Source: Flavobacteriales bacterium
GTDB taxonomy: Bacteria; Bacteroidota; Bacteroidia; Flavobacteriales_F; PHOS-HE28
DNA length: 64,000 bases
Assembly: GCA_016717305.1 (NCBI GenBank)
Contig: JADKFY010000003.1
Location: forward strand, 124,001 to 188,000
Direction of reading: 5' to 3'
Shown: positions 34,350 through 44,179 of the stretch, in pieces
Layout: each line of letters begins with the position of its first letter
How positions within the stretch are numbered: position 1 is the stretch's first letter
Notes under the pieces: generated by a model
The model's database searches: none
Told to the model about the DNA's origin: nothing
The model's input: the letters and a program-made list of their open reading frames with translations, nothing else
Made by a program: the position numbers and the translations under genes

Positions 34350-36098
34350 ATGAAGCCATCGGATGGTCAAGGTCGTATCATGTTCGTCAGCATTGTGCTG
34401 GTGCTGCTTCTCGGCTTCGTATTCGTATTCTGGTCCTTCAAGTATTTGAACGAGCGCAGTTACGATCAGTCGGACTTGGCCCTTCAACGCACACAACAGA
34501 TGTTGCAGTTGCGGCTGGACGGCTTCTTCCATGAGGTGGAAGAGGACCTCCGGGAAGAGGCTGCAGCAGCGGCTGCACCCGATAGCCAATTGGTGGCGGA
34601 CCGCTGGTTACCGTTGCTGCACACGCACTGGCCCATAACGGCGATCAAGCTGGCGGACGAGGGTGGGAACGAGACCGCTTTGTTGCGGAGTGATAGTTCA
34701 TATCGGTTGATGCGTACGATCAACGGATCGAAAGATACCCTGCCGACCATGATGCGGTTGTCCGGAAAGCGAGGCTCACCATGGATCGGTCCTTGGTACG
34801 GGGAAGAAGACTATGATCCGCGGCAACGCGTATGGTTCGGCAAGGCGATGGAGGATGCACGCAACGAGCCAAGTTGGACCATTCGTATCTCGGATGACGG
34901 TCAAACACCTCTCTTGCAAGTATCTTACCTTATTCGCGGCGATACGATCGGTGAGCCGCTCCGTGTTATCACCTTCACGGTCGACATTTCCCGATCTTCC
35001 TGGATCGACACGCACTCCACTTCGCTTTTGCGGGCCGGTATTGTGCTATTGGACAATGAAGGAAGGTCACTTGGGCAATTGACCGCTCGTACAAATGAGG
35101 CATTGGTGAGCGCGGCGGATACCGCGGTGATCAATTGGCAGCAGCACAAGTCCGGCAAGGCATTCAAGGTGAGGTCGAACGGTAAGGAGTATGACTGTAT
35201 TGTGGTTGCTTATCCGTTGAACGGACAACAACTCTTCACCGGTCTTGTGTCCGATCTGGAACCGGTGGATCTCTGGCTCATGCCTGAGAATTTGGGTCTT
35301 TTGGTCATTCTGATGCTCCTGTCGGTCCTTTCCTTGTTGTTGATCTGGGCCTGGCTGCGTAAGCGAAAAGCCGATGATAACATCCGGATGCAGAAGCAAC
35401 GCAACCGATCGCAGGAGCTGAAACTTGCCAAGGCCATCGGGGAACGCGAAGTGCTTAATCGGGAGGTACACCACCGGGTGAAGAACAACCTACAGGTGGT
35501 GAGCAGCTTGCTCAATTTGCAAGCGGGGCGGTTGGACGATGGTGTAGTGAAGAACGAGTTCCTACGGGGTAAACGCCGGATCGACACGATCGCGCTTGTA
35601 CACCACAAACTATATGGCCTAACGGATCTGCGTAACGTTGATCTTTTCCGTTTCTTCAACGACCTTATCGCTTCCTTGGCCCACATGCACGTCCCACAGA
35701 GCCGGGGCGTGAGCACCGAGGTGGAAACGAACGGCACCCACGCCGATCAGGATACCGCGATCGAACTGGGGATTATCCTGTGTGAACTTGTGGCCAACAC
35801 GTTCCAGCACGCATTCCCCTATGCGACCGGTGGTCATGTGGAGATCCGTGTGGTCCAGGTGGAAGGCGCCCTCTACCGGTTGACCGTGCAGGACAACGGA
35901 AAAGGACTGTCGGAAGATGGCGCGCACGGAACGGGGAAACTGGGTCTGGAGATCGTGGAGGCGTTGGCCGAACAATTGGATGGCTCTTTCCACGTGCGCA
36001 CCAACGGCGGCGTGCAGTTCGAAGTACTCTTCCGCATGCAACATGAATTGACCAAAGACATGGGCGCAGAAGAGGACCTTGGACCGACCGAACAATAG
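34350..36098 (+). CDS. Membrane sensor histidine kinase (HisKA_2 type)
   Basis: 582 residues: TM1 at about 11-29, an extracellular sensor of ~280 residues (PDC/Cache-like), TM2 at about 318-338, then a coiled stretch and a HisKA_2/DHp region with EVHHRVKNNLQVVSSLLNLQ (phospho-accepting His about 374). The HATPase domain has an N box ELVANTFQHAF and G boxes DNGKGLSEDG and GKLGLEIVEALAEQL. It would phosphorylate a separate response regulator that is not nearby. The ~140 bp before its start hold no clear feature. Confidence 0.9.
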   Translation: MKPSDGQGRIMFVSIVLVLLLGFVFVFWSFKYLNERSYDQSDLALQRTQQMLQLRLDGFFHEVEEDLREEAAAAAAPDSQLVADRWLPLLHTHWPITAIKLADEGGNETALLRSDSSYRLMRTINGSKDTLPTMMRLSGKRGSPWIGPWYGEEDYDPRQRVWFGKAMEDARNEPSWTIRISDDGQTPLLQVSYLIRGDTIGEPLRVITFTVDISRSSWIDTHSTSLLRAGIVLLDNEGRSLGQLTARTNEALVSAADTAVINWQQHKSGKAFKVRSNGKEYDCIVVAYPLNGQQLFTGLVSDLEPVDLWLMPENLGLLVILMLLSVLSLLLIWAWLRKRKADDNIRMQKQRNRSQELKLAKAIGEREVLNREVHHRVKNNLQVVSSLLNLQAGRLDDGVVKNEFLRGKRRIDTIALVHHKLYGLTDLRNVDLFRFFNDLIASLAHMHVPQSRGVSTEVETNGTHADQDTAIELGIILCELVANTFQHAFPYATGGHVEIRVVQVEGALYRLTVQDNGKGLSEDGAHGTGKLGLEIVEALAEQLDGSFHVRTNGGVQFEVLFRMQHELTKDMGAEEDLGPTEQ

Positions 36099-36113
36099 CC
36101 GGGAAACCACCTG

Positions 36114-37472
36114 CTACCGGATCCACTCCAACTCCACTCTTCGCTCTATGGCATTGCGACCGGTGCTCTTGCTCTCGCCATAGAAATTCACCATCAATCG
36201 ATCGCCAATGATCCCGCGTTGGAGCAAATACGCACGCACGGCCTTTGCGCGGATCTCGCTCAATCGCAAATTTCCTGCAGGATCGCCGCTCCGATCACTG
36301 TAACCGGTGATCAACACCTTTTGCTCCGGTGCCCGCGCGAGTTGCTCGAAAACCTCGTTCAGGAGCACTTGCGAGTTGGGGTCCAACTGAACGGAATTCC
36401 AAGCGAACTGCACCGTGATGTTACGGCCCACCAGATCACTGAGGTTGGCACTCGGGTTATCACTTCCCTTGTCCAAATTGCCCTTCACATCACGGACTTC
36501 CAGTTCCATTCCGGATAGCCGGTCTTCGATATCATCCATTCGATCACGGATCACCCACAATTCCCGCCGCTGGTCCATGCGATCAATGCGATCGTTGATG
36601 TTGTCCAATTCAACCTTCAACCAACGGTCTCGTTTTCTCACCTTCTGGGGTGCCACCACTGGTTGATCGGGCTCGGTGGTTGCCGGCCTTTCCGCAATGG
36701 ACTGCATGATGCGCTGCGCAAGAACGGGGTCGATCGCACCGCCTTCGGAATCGGCAAGTTGAAGGTCCAAGGCACAGAGGTAGTTGTCCTCATCGAACAC
36801 CGTTCCGCAGGTGGAGTTGATCTGCACCGTGGTGCCCGGGTTCAAGGAAGCGGGACCCAGAACTGCAACCTCAGCAAGCGGAAGCAGATCCGCTCGCAGT
36901 TGTCGCTCCAGCTCTTCTCGTTGACTACGAACGTAATAATAGATCGCCAAATACTTGTCCTGTTCTTCGCCGGCCACAACACCATTCCGCGCTTGGCTCC
37001 AGTCAATATGGGTCAACCGCGACAGCTGCAGACGTGTTGGCTCACTAAGCCCATTGAAGGCATTTGGCGCTCCCAGTTCACGTGCAGCAGCCAGCACCAT
37101 GGCATCGATGTCCGTGGTCAATTGCTCGGCCGGCAGATCAGAGACCACACCCATGTTGGTGAACCGCACCCGTGCATCGAGGTAGGCCCCGATAGCGGCT
37201 TCCATCAATTGATCAAGCTTCAAGTGCAATTCCCCATCGGGGGCGGCTGTGCGTGTCAACTGGAAGGTTGGTGTACCGGCATTCACATTCCGCCACGTCG
37301 CATTGAACACGGGTTCAGGTATGGCGGGATCATCTGCTGTCCCACGCACGATCACATTGCCTTCGGAGCTGGAGCCATTGAGCGTAAGTCCCGTTTGACC
37401 CGCACAAAGCAGCCCATGCGATAGACCCAACAAGACCGGTAAAAGATTGAGAAAAGTGAGGCGCCTTGCCAT
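36114..37472 (-). CDS. OmpA-family protein
   Basis: 452 residues from ATG 37472. Signal peptide (LPVLLGLSHGLLCAGQ). The middle is unassigned, with a coiled-coil-like segment rich in Arg/Asp (DNINDRIDRMDQRREL, MDDIEDRLSGMELEV). The C-terminal ~110 residues are an OmpA peptidoglycan-binding domain: VQFAWNSVQLDPNSQVLL, ITGYSDRSGDPAGNLRLSEI, RAKAVRAYLLQRG and ERRVELEW. It would tie the outer membrane to the cell wall. Only 15 bp separate it from the convergent kinase gene. Confidence 0.87.
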   Translation of the reverse strand: MARRLTFLNLLPVLLGLSHGLLCAGQTGLTLNGSSSEGNVIVRGTADDPAIPEPVFNATWRNVNAGTPTFQLTRTAAPDGELHLKLDQLMEAAIGAYLDARVRFTNMGVVSDLPAEQLTTDIDAMVLAAARELGAPNAFNGLSEPTRLQLSRLTHIDWSQARNGVVAGEEQDKYLAIYYYVRSQREELERQLRADLLPLAEVAVLGPASLNPGTTVQINSTCGTVFDEDNYLCALDLQLADSEGGAIDPVLAQRIMQSIAERPATTEPDQPVVAPQKVRKRDRWLKVELDNINDRIDRMDQRRELWVIRDRMDDIEDRLSGMELEVRDVKGNLDKGSDNPSANLSDLVGRNITVQFAWNSVQLDPNSQVLLNEVFEQLARAPEQKVLITGYSDRSGDPAGNLRLSEIRAKAVRAYLLQRGIIGDRLMVNFYGESKSTGRNAIERRVELEWIR

Positions 37473-37556
37473 TTCGACCGTGAAACTACCGGGTTGGCGC
37501 GAGGTATTCCAGTCCTGACCCCAAGAAAATTTCAACGATCACGATCACTGGAAGGC

Positions 37557-37961
37557 TCATGGCCTCATTACCAGTGCCGCAAGTTGCCTTCGTTCGCGCA
37601 CCCAACGCCAAGCCTCATCGCGCCGTGCGAAGACCCTGAACGGGAAAGCCGGTCGTTCCAGGATCTTGAATATTTCGGCTTGCGCCCGGCCCTCGGGATC
37701 TATAGCGAGCAGACCAACAGGGTGTCCCTGCGCACCGCACACTCGGCGCAGGAGCATACGCGCATCTTCTGCTACGTTCGCACCTCTGGCATGTTCGATC
37801 AGCACCGGTGAATTCCCTGATCGATCCAAGGCGGCCACCAAACGAATGAATTCCTTCATATCGGAGATGCGCACTTGGGCCCCCATGCCCAAAACCAAAT
37901 GCAGGACACCATCTTCACGCCACAACTCGAACGGTTGGTCGAAAACAGGCCGATCATTCAT
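37557..37961 (-). CDS. Small STAS/SpoIIAA-like protein (DUF7793 type)
   Basis: 134 residues from ATG 37961 (an upstream start would add ten residues). The order FELWREDGVLHLVLG, MKEFIRLVAAL, PVLIEHARGAN, EDARMLLRRVCG, IDPEGRAQAEIFKILERP and VFARRDEAWRWV matches a Bacteroidota family with a SpoIIAA/STAS-like fold. Function unknown; such proteins may sense or bridge regulatory partners. Alone on the minus strand. Confidence 0.65.
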   Translation of the reverse strand: MNDRPVFDQPFELWREDGVLHLVLGMGAQVRISDMKEFIRLVAALDRSGNSPVLIEHARGANVAEDARMLLRRVCGAQGHPVGLLAIDPEGRAQAEIFKILERPAFPFRVFARRDEAWRWVRERRQLAALVMRP

Positions 37962-38042
37962 GGCCCAAACTTCCCCAAATAATAGACGCAAAAGACCTGC
38001 CTTATGCCGACTATATCAACACTTCGAATGTTGGATCGCAAT

Positions 38043-39695
38043 TCACTTCAGGACCTCCGGAATGGCTTGGCCAACGGTGGCATCGGGCAACGAACAGCCG
38101 ATCAACATAGCGATCGTAGGGGCTATATCCGTGATCTCGACGCGCTTCACCAGCTCTCCTTTTGCGATCCCTTTTCCGAAGAAGATCAGCGGCACATGCG
38201 TATCGTACATCCACGTTCCGCCGTGGTCCGTGCCGCTGGCCGGGCTGGCTGGGTAAGCGGCAATATAACCCGGCAGGTTCACGAAATAGAGGTCGCTCCC
38301 ACGGTCCGGGTGGTGACCATTGGCAACAAGCCAACGCGGACCTGAACTACTGGGCGCATGTTCCAGGTCGTATGCCGTGTACACATCATACATGCCCGGA
38401 ACGGTGCGCGCGGCATCGGCGGCAATGGCTTGAACGGCTTGGATAGTAAGACCCTTGCTTCGGACCAACTCACGGTCCAAGAACAACTTCTCGTCATCCA
38501 CAGCAAGCACCCAAGTACCTTCGCCATACACCTTCCGTAGCGCAATTCCGACCTTCTCCTCCACAGCCTTCAGATCCATGTAACCAGCGCTGGCACCGAG
38601 CGAAGCTCGATAGGCTGGCACATCAGGTGCACCATGATCAGCGGTCAGGAAGAGCGTGTAATTTCCCGTTCCAACGCCTTCGTCCAAACCCTTCAAAAGC
38701 CGGGCGATCTCCAGATCGAGCCTCAAGTACATATCCTCCAATTCCAAAGCTAGGGGACCCATGCGGTGACCCAGTTTATCGGTGGCGGAATAACTGATCG
38801 AAAGCATGTCGGTAATGGCATCGGCACCAAGCCCTTCCGCCTTGATCGCCTGCAATGCAAGGTCGGTAAGGATGTTGTTCGCCCCAGGCGTGTTGATGAA
38901 TGCCGTCGTGGCGCGCTTTCCTTTGGCCAAGCTATCCAAGTCAACGGGCAACACCGGCGCAGCTGCATCGGGCAGAGGCGATTCGTAACTGTTGTTGTCC
39001 GGTAGCGGAGAATGATACCGATCAAAAGGCAACAACAGGTCCCAGATGCCGCTCATGTAGGTGGCTGCACCATTCTGCTGGTTGAATGTCTTGATCCAAA
39101 CGGGAAGTTCATCCATGTACCAGTTGCTGGAAACGAAACCGTTCCGCATGTCTTGGAACCAATAGGCTGCATCGGCTGTTCGACCCATAGGCAGGATCGC
39201 ACCTCGATCCTTCAGGGAAATGCCGATGGTGATCGCTTTGCCACTGGAAGCACGTTCCAATTCATCGGCCAGCGTAGTCGCCTGCATGGGGCGCGGTGAT
39301 ACGCCCATTGACCTTTCATCAACCCCTAGAAGGATCGCGCTCGTGTCTTCTACACAATAACCGATACGCTTCAACCGACGATCGTACGGATCATTGGCAA
39401 CGATCCCGTGGTAAGCAGGCAAACTTCCTGTAAAGATCGAGGCATGTCCGGGACCCGTGTCCGTATTGGAATAGGGATACTGCGCATCGCGGCAGAACGC
39501 ACCTTCATTCACCAGCCGCTTGAAACCCCCTTCGCCGAAATTGTCCCAGAAACGGTAGATGAAGTCCACGCGCATTTGGTCCACCACCACACCAACCACC
39601 AGCTTGGGAGGCGCTTGCCACGTGGGTTGTTGGGCGTACGCAAAAAGCGGAAGACAGACCGTAATTCCGACAAGGCGAGCAGCACGTTGGATCAT
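38043..39695 (-). CDS. PafA-like alkaline phosphatase
   Basis: 550 residues with a signal peptide (VGITVCLPLFAYAQQ). Alkaline-phosphatase fold motifs: VVGVVVDQMRVDFIYRF (first metal Asp), the nucleophile Thr in SNTDTGPGHASIFTG, ISYSATDKLGHRMGP and LFLTADHGAPDV (metal His/Asp), and a late GTDHGGTWMYDTHVPLIFF. A Thr nucleophile is the mark of the PafA type. It would release phosphate from phosphate esters in the periplasm. It overlaps crcB by ATGA, at the end of the minus-strand chain obg-PAP2-crcB-PafA. Confidence 0.9.
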   Translation of the reverse strand: MIQRAARLVGITVCLPLFAYAQQPTWQAPPKLVVGVVVDQMRVDFIYRFWDNFGEGGFKRLVNEGAFCRDAQYPYSNTDTGPGHASIFTGSLPAYHGIVANDPYDRRLKRIGYCVEDTSAILLGVDERSMGVSPRPMQATTLADELERASSGKAITIGISLKDRGAILPMGRTADAAYWFQDMRNGFVSSNWYMDELPVWIKTFNQQNGAATYMSGIWDLLLPFDRYHSPLPDNNSYESPLPDAAAPVLPVDLDSLAKGKRATTAFINTPGANNILTDLALQAIKAEGLGADAITDMLSISYSATDKLGHRMGPLALELEDMYLRLDLEIARLLKGLDEGVGTGNYTLFLTADHGAPDVPAYRASLGASAGYMDLKAVEEKVGIALRKVYGEGTWVLAVDDEKLFLDRELVRSKGLTIQAVQAIAADAARTVPGMYDVYTAYDLEHAPSSSGPRWLVANGHHPDRGSDLYFVNLPGYIAAYPASPASGTDHGGTWMYDTHVPLIFFGKGIAKGELVKRVEITDIAPTIAMLIGCSLPDATVGQAIPEVLK

Positions 39696-40060
39696 GATGA
39701 GCGGGCTATGACGAAAAAGATCAGCAAACAGGCCACCACACTGATCAGTGCATTGGCAATGGCTTGGGTGAAGAGACCTTCGCGCAGCAGAAGGAAATTC
39801 TCATAGCTGAAGGTACTAAAGGTGCTGAAGCCTCCGCAGAAACCTACAGCGATGAACGCCTTCATGGCATCGCGCCCTTCAAAGGCATTGTTCATCCGCA
39901 GGATCACCCATGCCAAGATCGCAGTGGCGAAAACGTTGGAGACCAAGGTGGCCCACGGAAAAGCACTCCGAAGATCCAAGGCAAGGAATACGCGTGACAT
40001 GCCGAAGCGCAGTACACTACCCAAGCCACCACCGAGGAATACCGCGAGCCAAAGGTTCAT
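39692..40060 (-). CDS. crcB: Fluoride channel CrcB/Fluc
   Basis: 122 residues with four predicted membrane helices and the Fluc signature GGGLGSVLRFGMSR near the N-terminus and GFCGGFSTFSTFSYEN in TM3 (the Phe/Ser fluoride path). It exports fluoride as a dual-topology dimer in the inner membrane. ATGA overlaps join it to PAP2 upstream and PafA downstream. No fluoride riboswitch was seen. Length fits a single-gene Fluc. Confidence 0.92.
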   Translation of the reverse strand: MNLWLAVFLGGGLGSVLRFGMSRVFLALDLRSAFPWATLVSNVFATAILAWVILRMNNAFEGRDAMKAFIAVGFCGGFSTFSTFSYENFLLLREGLFTQAIANALISVVACLLIFFVIARSS

Positions 40061-40656
40061 CCCAAACGTTGTATGCGCATCATCACACCAGTGTGTAAAA
40101 GTGCAAAACTCCAACCGATCAGTGCGCCATACAGTGCACCGACCAATACATCGCCCGGATAATGCATTCCGAGGTAGATCCTGCTGTACCCGATCACCAC
40201 GGCCCAACCGATGAGCACGGGAGCCAGTCCGCGCAACGAACCATGCAACACACCGATCATGAAGACCGCAATGGCGAAGTGGTTGCTGGCGTGTGAAGAA
40301 ACAAAGCCGAAGGAACCACCACGGAGGAATTCTCCCTTCTCATCGGTCAGCAAATGGATGCTTCCGTTAAGCGCTTCCACATGGCTCGGACGCAGGCGTT
40401 GCACCGTATTTTTGAAGAGCACTACGGAGCCCGAGTCAGAACAAAGCACCATCAAAGCGATCACCGGAACGGACCATGCCAGGCCGTTCCAACCGAAGCG
40501 TTGCTTGAGCAGAAAGAGCAACAAGAGATAGACTGGGATCCACGTCAGCGGTTCACTCACTTGCGACATCACTGCATCGGAGAACGAGGAATGCAAGCCA
40601 TTGATCGCCAGGAAGAGCGACCGATCCCATGCGTCCAAATGCTCCAAGAGGGACAT
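40057..40656 (-). CDS. PAP2-family membrane phosphatase
   Basis: 199 residues with about five membrane helices and the three PAP2 motifs: KNTVQRLRPS, FVSSHASNHF and SRIYLGMHYPGD. Members dephosphorylate lipid phosphates such as undecaprenyl diphosphate or phosphatidic acid at the membrane surface. It starts on TAATG shared with the obg stop and overlaps crcB, so it is within a compact operon. Confidence 0.9.
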   Translation of the reverse strand: MSLLEHLDAWDRSLFLAINGLHSSFSDAVMSQVSEPLTWIPVYLLLLFLLKQRFGWNGLAWSVPVIALMVLCSDSGSVVLFKNTVQRLRPSHVEALNGSIHLLTDEKGEFLRGGSFGFVSSHASNHFAIAVFMIGVLHGSLRGLAPVLIGWAVVIGYSRIYLGMHYPGDVLVGALYGALIGWSFALLHTGVMMRIQRLG

Positions 40657-41639
40657 TACGCGTGCAGTTTCCGCCAGAGCAGGTCCTTCAACTCATCCAG
40701 GCCGAAACCTGCTACACTGCTGATCATTACGTGCTCCAGTTCCTTTGGCAGCTCCTTCTCCAGTTCGGCCATCATGCCTTTGTCCAACATATCGCATTTC
40801 GTGACCGCCAACACACGGTCCTTGTGCAACAGTTCCGGCGAATACTGATCCAATTCGTTCAACAGCACCTTGTACTCTGCAGTGATGTTCGGGCTATCCG
40901 CCGGCACCATGAAGAGCAGGACACTGTTCCGTTCAATGTGCCGTAAAAAGCGAAGACCAAGACCTTTCCCTTCGTGTGCGCCTTCAATGATCCCGGGAAT
41001 ATCGGCCATCACGAAGCTCTTGTGTTCGTGATAGGAAACGATACCGAGATTCGGGACAAGTGTCGTGAACGCATAATCCGCGATCTTGGGTTTCGCGGCG
41101 GATACCACGCTGAGCAAGGTGCTCTTCCCGGCATTCGGGAAACCGACCAAGCCCACATCGGCGAGGACTTTCAGCTCCATCAACACCCACTTCTCCATGC
41201 CCGGTTCGCCGGGCTGCGCAAAGCGTGGGGTTTGGTGCGTTGCCGTTTTGAAATGCTGGTTGCCCTGTCCGCCGCGGCCACCAGGTAATAAGATGTGCTC
41301 CTCCCCTTCTTTGGTCACTTCGCACATCACTTCGCCGGTCTCAGCATCCTTTATCACGGTGCCCAATGGCAGTTCGATCACTTGGTCCTTACCACTTGCG
41401 CCGCTGCTTTGGTTGCTGTAGCCCACCTTGCCTTCCTCAGCGATCACATGTTTGGTGTAGCGCAGGTGAAGCAAAGTCCACAGCTGCCCATTTCCCCGAA
41501 CGATGATGTTGCCACCACGCCCGCCATCGCCGCCATCAGGGCCACCTTTGGGCATGTACTTCTCGCGCCGCAGGTGGCTACTGCCTTTGCCCCCCTTACC
41601 GGAGCGGCATTCAATGCGGATGTGGTCGATGAAGTTCAT
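40656..41639 (-). CDS. obgE: GTPase Obg/CgtA
   Basis: 327 residues. The N-terminal Obg fold is Gly-rich (CRSGKGGKGSSHLRREKY; GGPDGGDGGRGG), followed by a G domain with GFPNAGKSTL (G1), DIPGIIEGAHEGKGLG (G3) and TKCDMLD (G4). It lacks a long C-terminal tail, as usual in this phylum. It acts in ribosome maturation and stress response in the cytosol. First gene of the minus-strand chain with PAP2, crcB and PafA. Confidence 0.96.
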   Translation of the reverse strand: MNFIDHIRIECRSGKGGKGSSHLRREKYMPKGGPDGGDGGRGGNIIVRGNGQLWTLLHLRYTKHVIAEEGKVGYSNQSSGASGKDQVIELPLGTVIKDAETGEVMCEVTKEGEEHILLPGGRGGQGNQHFKTATHQTPRFAQPGEPGMEKWVLMELKVLADVGLVGFPNAGKSTLLSVVSAAKPKIADYAFTTLVPNLGIVSYHEHKSFVMADIPGIIEGAHEGKGLGLRFLRHIERNSVLLFMVPADSPNITAEYKVLLNELDQYSPELLHKDRVLAVTKCDMLDKGMMAELEKELPKELEHVMISSVAGFGLDELKDLLWRKLHA

Positions 41640-41767
41640 TGGGGCGCAAAGGTCGCGATTGGCTGCGATGTATGGTTCTTACCTTCCGCGAAGGTTGCTG
41701 GGCAACGATCCGGCAACACATGATGTCTTACTTTCATCCTACCATTGATCGTCAAACTCCAAATACC

Positions 41768-44077
41768 ATGAAAATATTCTCCTTTCTTCCTATCGCGGCG
41801 TTGTTCGTTCTAATGAATGTCCCCAATGTCGCGAGTGCCCAAGTACTGATCCCAGATACAAATATGCGAGGGGCGCTGAATTACGCTATTACAGGTATCG
41901 TGAATGTTAATGGTATTATGGATACGCTACATCCAGGAATTGCAGGTCTGGACGTTTTCATGGCCCCTAATATCGCGCTCGAATCCTTAGACCTTACGGG
42001 AATCGAGTATTTGGATTCTCTTAATGACCTGATAATAACCTTGGGATCCATGGCCTCTGGATTCGAATTGACGTGGACAACATGGCCTCCAAATTTGAAG
42101 ACCCTATTCCTCGATGCAGCATGCACCTCGATCACTCTTCCGCAGTTACCCGAGAAATTGACCGCGTTGAACTTCAGCAACTCAGGTTGTCCTTCAGGCA
42201 CTCCGACTTTTTCCATTACCAACATTCCAGATACGGTTGAAAATTTGCGTTTATCTGGGGACTTGATCGTAGAATGGGCAGGAACTGGTTACATCAATGA
42301 GATCGATATCGAGTTGTCGGAAAACTCTACCAGCTTTGTTATCCCGCCGATCCAGGCTGGAAGCATTTACTTGAACGCTAATACTAGCGATGGCGTTGTT
42401 GACTTGTCTGCCGTGGATTGCCCGAGCGTTCTTTATTCGAATGGTGTTGCTGGAACCGACATGACTTGGCCTCTGAACATGATGGATCTCTCTGTTACTT
42501 ATGTTTCTTATGGATCTCTCGGCACAATGCCTCCCACGCTGCAAAGCCTTATGATCGAGTCATCAATGGTCTGTGTCCCATTTTTACCGGATGGAGTGAA
42601 CTACCTTCATCTTGGCACTTATATCGGGTGTATTCCGAATTGGCCTGCATCATTATTGTCTTGTTTTGCGCATGGGGGGAGTCAAACACAAGAAACAGTA
42701 ACGTACTGCTCAGTGTTGAACAGCGAATGCCCCGGCATTTATCCCGGAATTACTGGCCACGTGTTCATGGACACCGATGCAGACGGCCAATATGATGGTG
42801 ATGAACCGGCGCTGCCACAGGTGATGATCAACATACAACCCGGAGGCCAAACAATTGGCAGCAACCACGATGGTTATTGGGAGGGAGGTGTGCAACCGGG
42901 AAATTACACGATTATCCCATCATCTAACTATCCCTACATCCAATCAATTTCTCCAACACAACACACCGCCGATGTTCCGAACCTAGGCGATAGCGACACG
43001 GGCAATGACTTCGCTGTAACGCTGATCCCCGACATCCAAGATCTGCGCGTAACGCTCTACGCCGACCCTGCACGTCCAGGTTTCGACAATCGGCTCCACT
43101 TGTCTTGCCAGAACTATGGCACCGTTGCTGTGGATGCTGAGTTGACATTGAACTTCGATGGAGATCAGACCTGGGTCGGTAGTTCGGTTACGCCAACCAC
43201 CACCGCTGGCAATACGGCAACGTGGAACTTGGGTAGCATGGCCATCGGAACTACCACGCACTTCACCGTGGACGTCAACACAGCGGCTTCCGTGGCACTT
43301 GGAACAGATATCTCCCACACGCTGACAGCTGACCCGGCTGCAACGGACGAAACTCCCTTGGACAATATCAGCACCTTCACCGCTACTGTCGTTGGCAGCT
43401 ACGATCCCAACGACAAATCCGCTTCACCAAACATGCTCGCACCCGCCCAAGTGCAAGCCGGTGAAACCCCGATAGAATACACCATCCGCTTCCAGAATAC
43501 CGGCACCTACTCGGCCGAACGCGTAGTGATCTTGGACACGCTTTCCGAAGACCTGCAATGGGAGAGCATGCGCTTCATCGCGAGCAGTCACCCGAACCAT
43601 TGGTACGTTACGGATGGGGTGCTACACGTGATCCACAACGACATCCTGTTGCCTGATAGCACGAGTGATGAACCCGGTAGCCATGGTTTCATTAAATTCA
43701 GCATGCTGCCCGCAACGGATCTGCAGGATGGTGCCACGATCAGCAACATCGCGCACATCGTATTCGATTTCAACCAGCCGATCATCACGCCACCCGCCGT
43801 GTTCTCCGTGGATGTTGAAGCTTGAGTGCTGCCACATGTAACCGAACAAATGCATGTTTACCCAAACCCGGCAACGGATCTATTGCGTGTTGAATTTCCT
43901 ACAGGAACATTCCAAAACACAACCTACGTGGTTCGCGATGTGCTTGGGCAAGAAGTTATCGGAGGTCGCTTGAACGGTAGCAAGCAAGTGATGATCTCCG
44001 ATCTGGAGGACGGATCATACACGATCGAGTTGGTCGGCAAGGAAACGCGAAGTGTTGCGCGATTCGTGAAGCAGTGA
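41768..44077 (+). CDS. T9SS cargo protein with leucine-rich-like and DUF-type domains, interrupted by an in-frame TGA
   Basis: About 770 residues if the TGA at 43823-43825 is read through. Signal peptide LPIAALFVLMNVPNVASAQ. Residues ~40-330 have loose leucine-rich-type repeats (LTALNFSNSGCPSGTPTF; MMDLSVTYVSYGSLGTMP), then ITGHVFMDTDADGQYDGDE (SdrD/Cna-B-like), a GSYDPNDKSASP domain common in Bacteroidota surface proteins, and after the stop a T9SS type A domain (VYPNPATDLLRVEF to RFVKQ). Frame is unchanged across the stop. Secreted to the surface; binding role likely, ligand unknown. Confidence 0.82.
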
Positions 44078-44109
44078 TCGTTGAAGGGTTAGCTAGTGGT
44101 TTCTAGCTA

Positions 44110-44143
44110 CTAGCTATTTGTTCCACATAGAACAAATAGCTAG
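44110..44143. terminator. Bidirectional terminator-like hairpin
   Basis: CTAGCTATTTGTTC (44110-44123) pairs perfectly with GAACAAATAGCTAG (44130-44143), loop CACATA, in the convergent gap between the T9SS protein and adk. 14-bp AT-rich stem; the flanks carry other TAGCTA steps. Confidence 0.7.
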
Positions 44144-44179
44144 CAGCCAGCAGCAAAAGGCCAGTAGACAAAAGCCTGT

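Noticed and set aside
43823..43825. Selenocysteine UGA in the T9SS protein
   Set aside because: No Sec-type context or homologous Cys at the site, and surface proteins of this type are not selenoproteins. A substitution or error is simpler.
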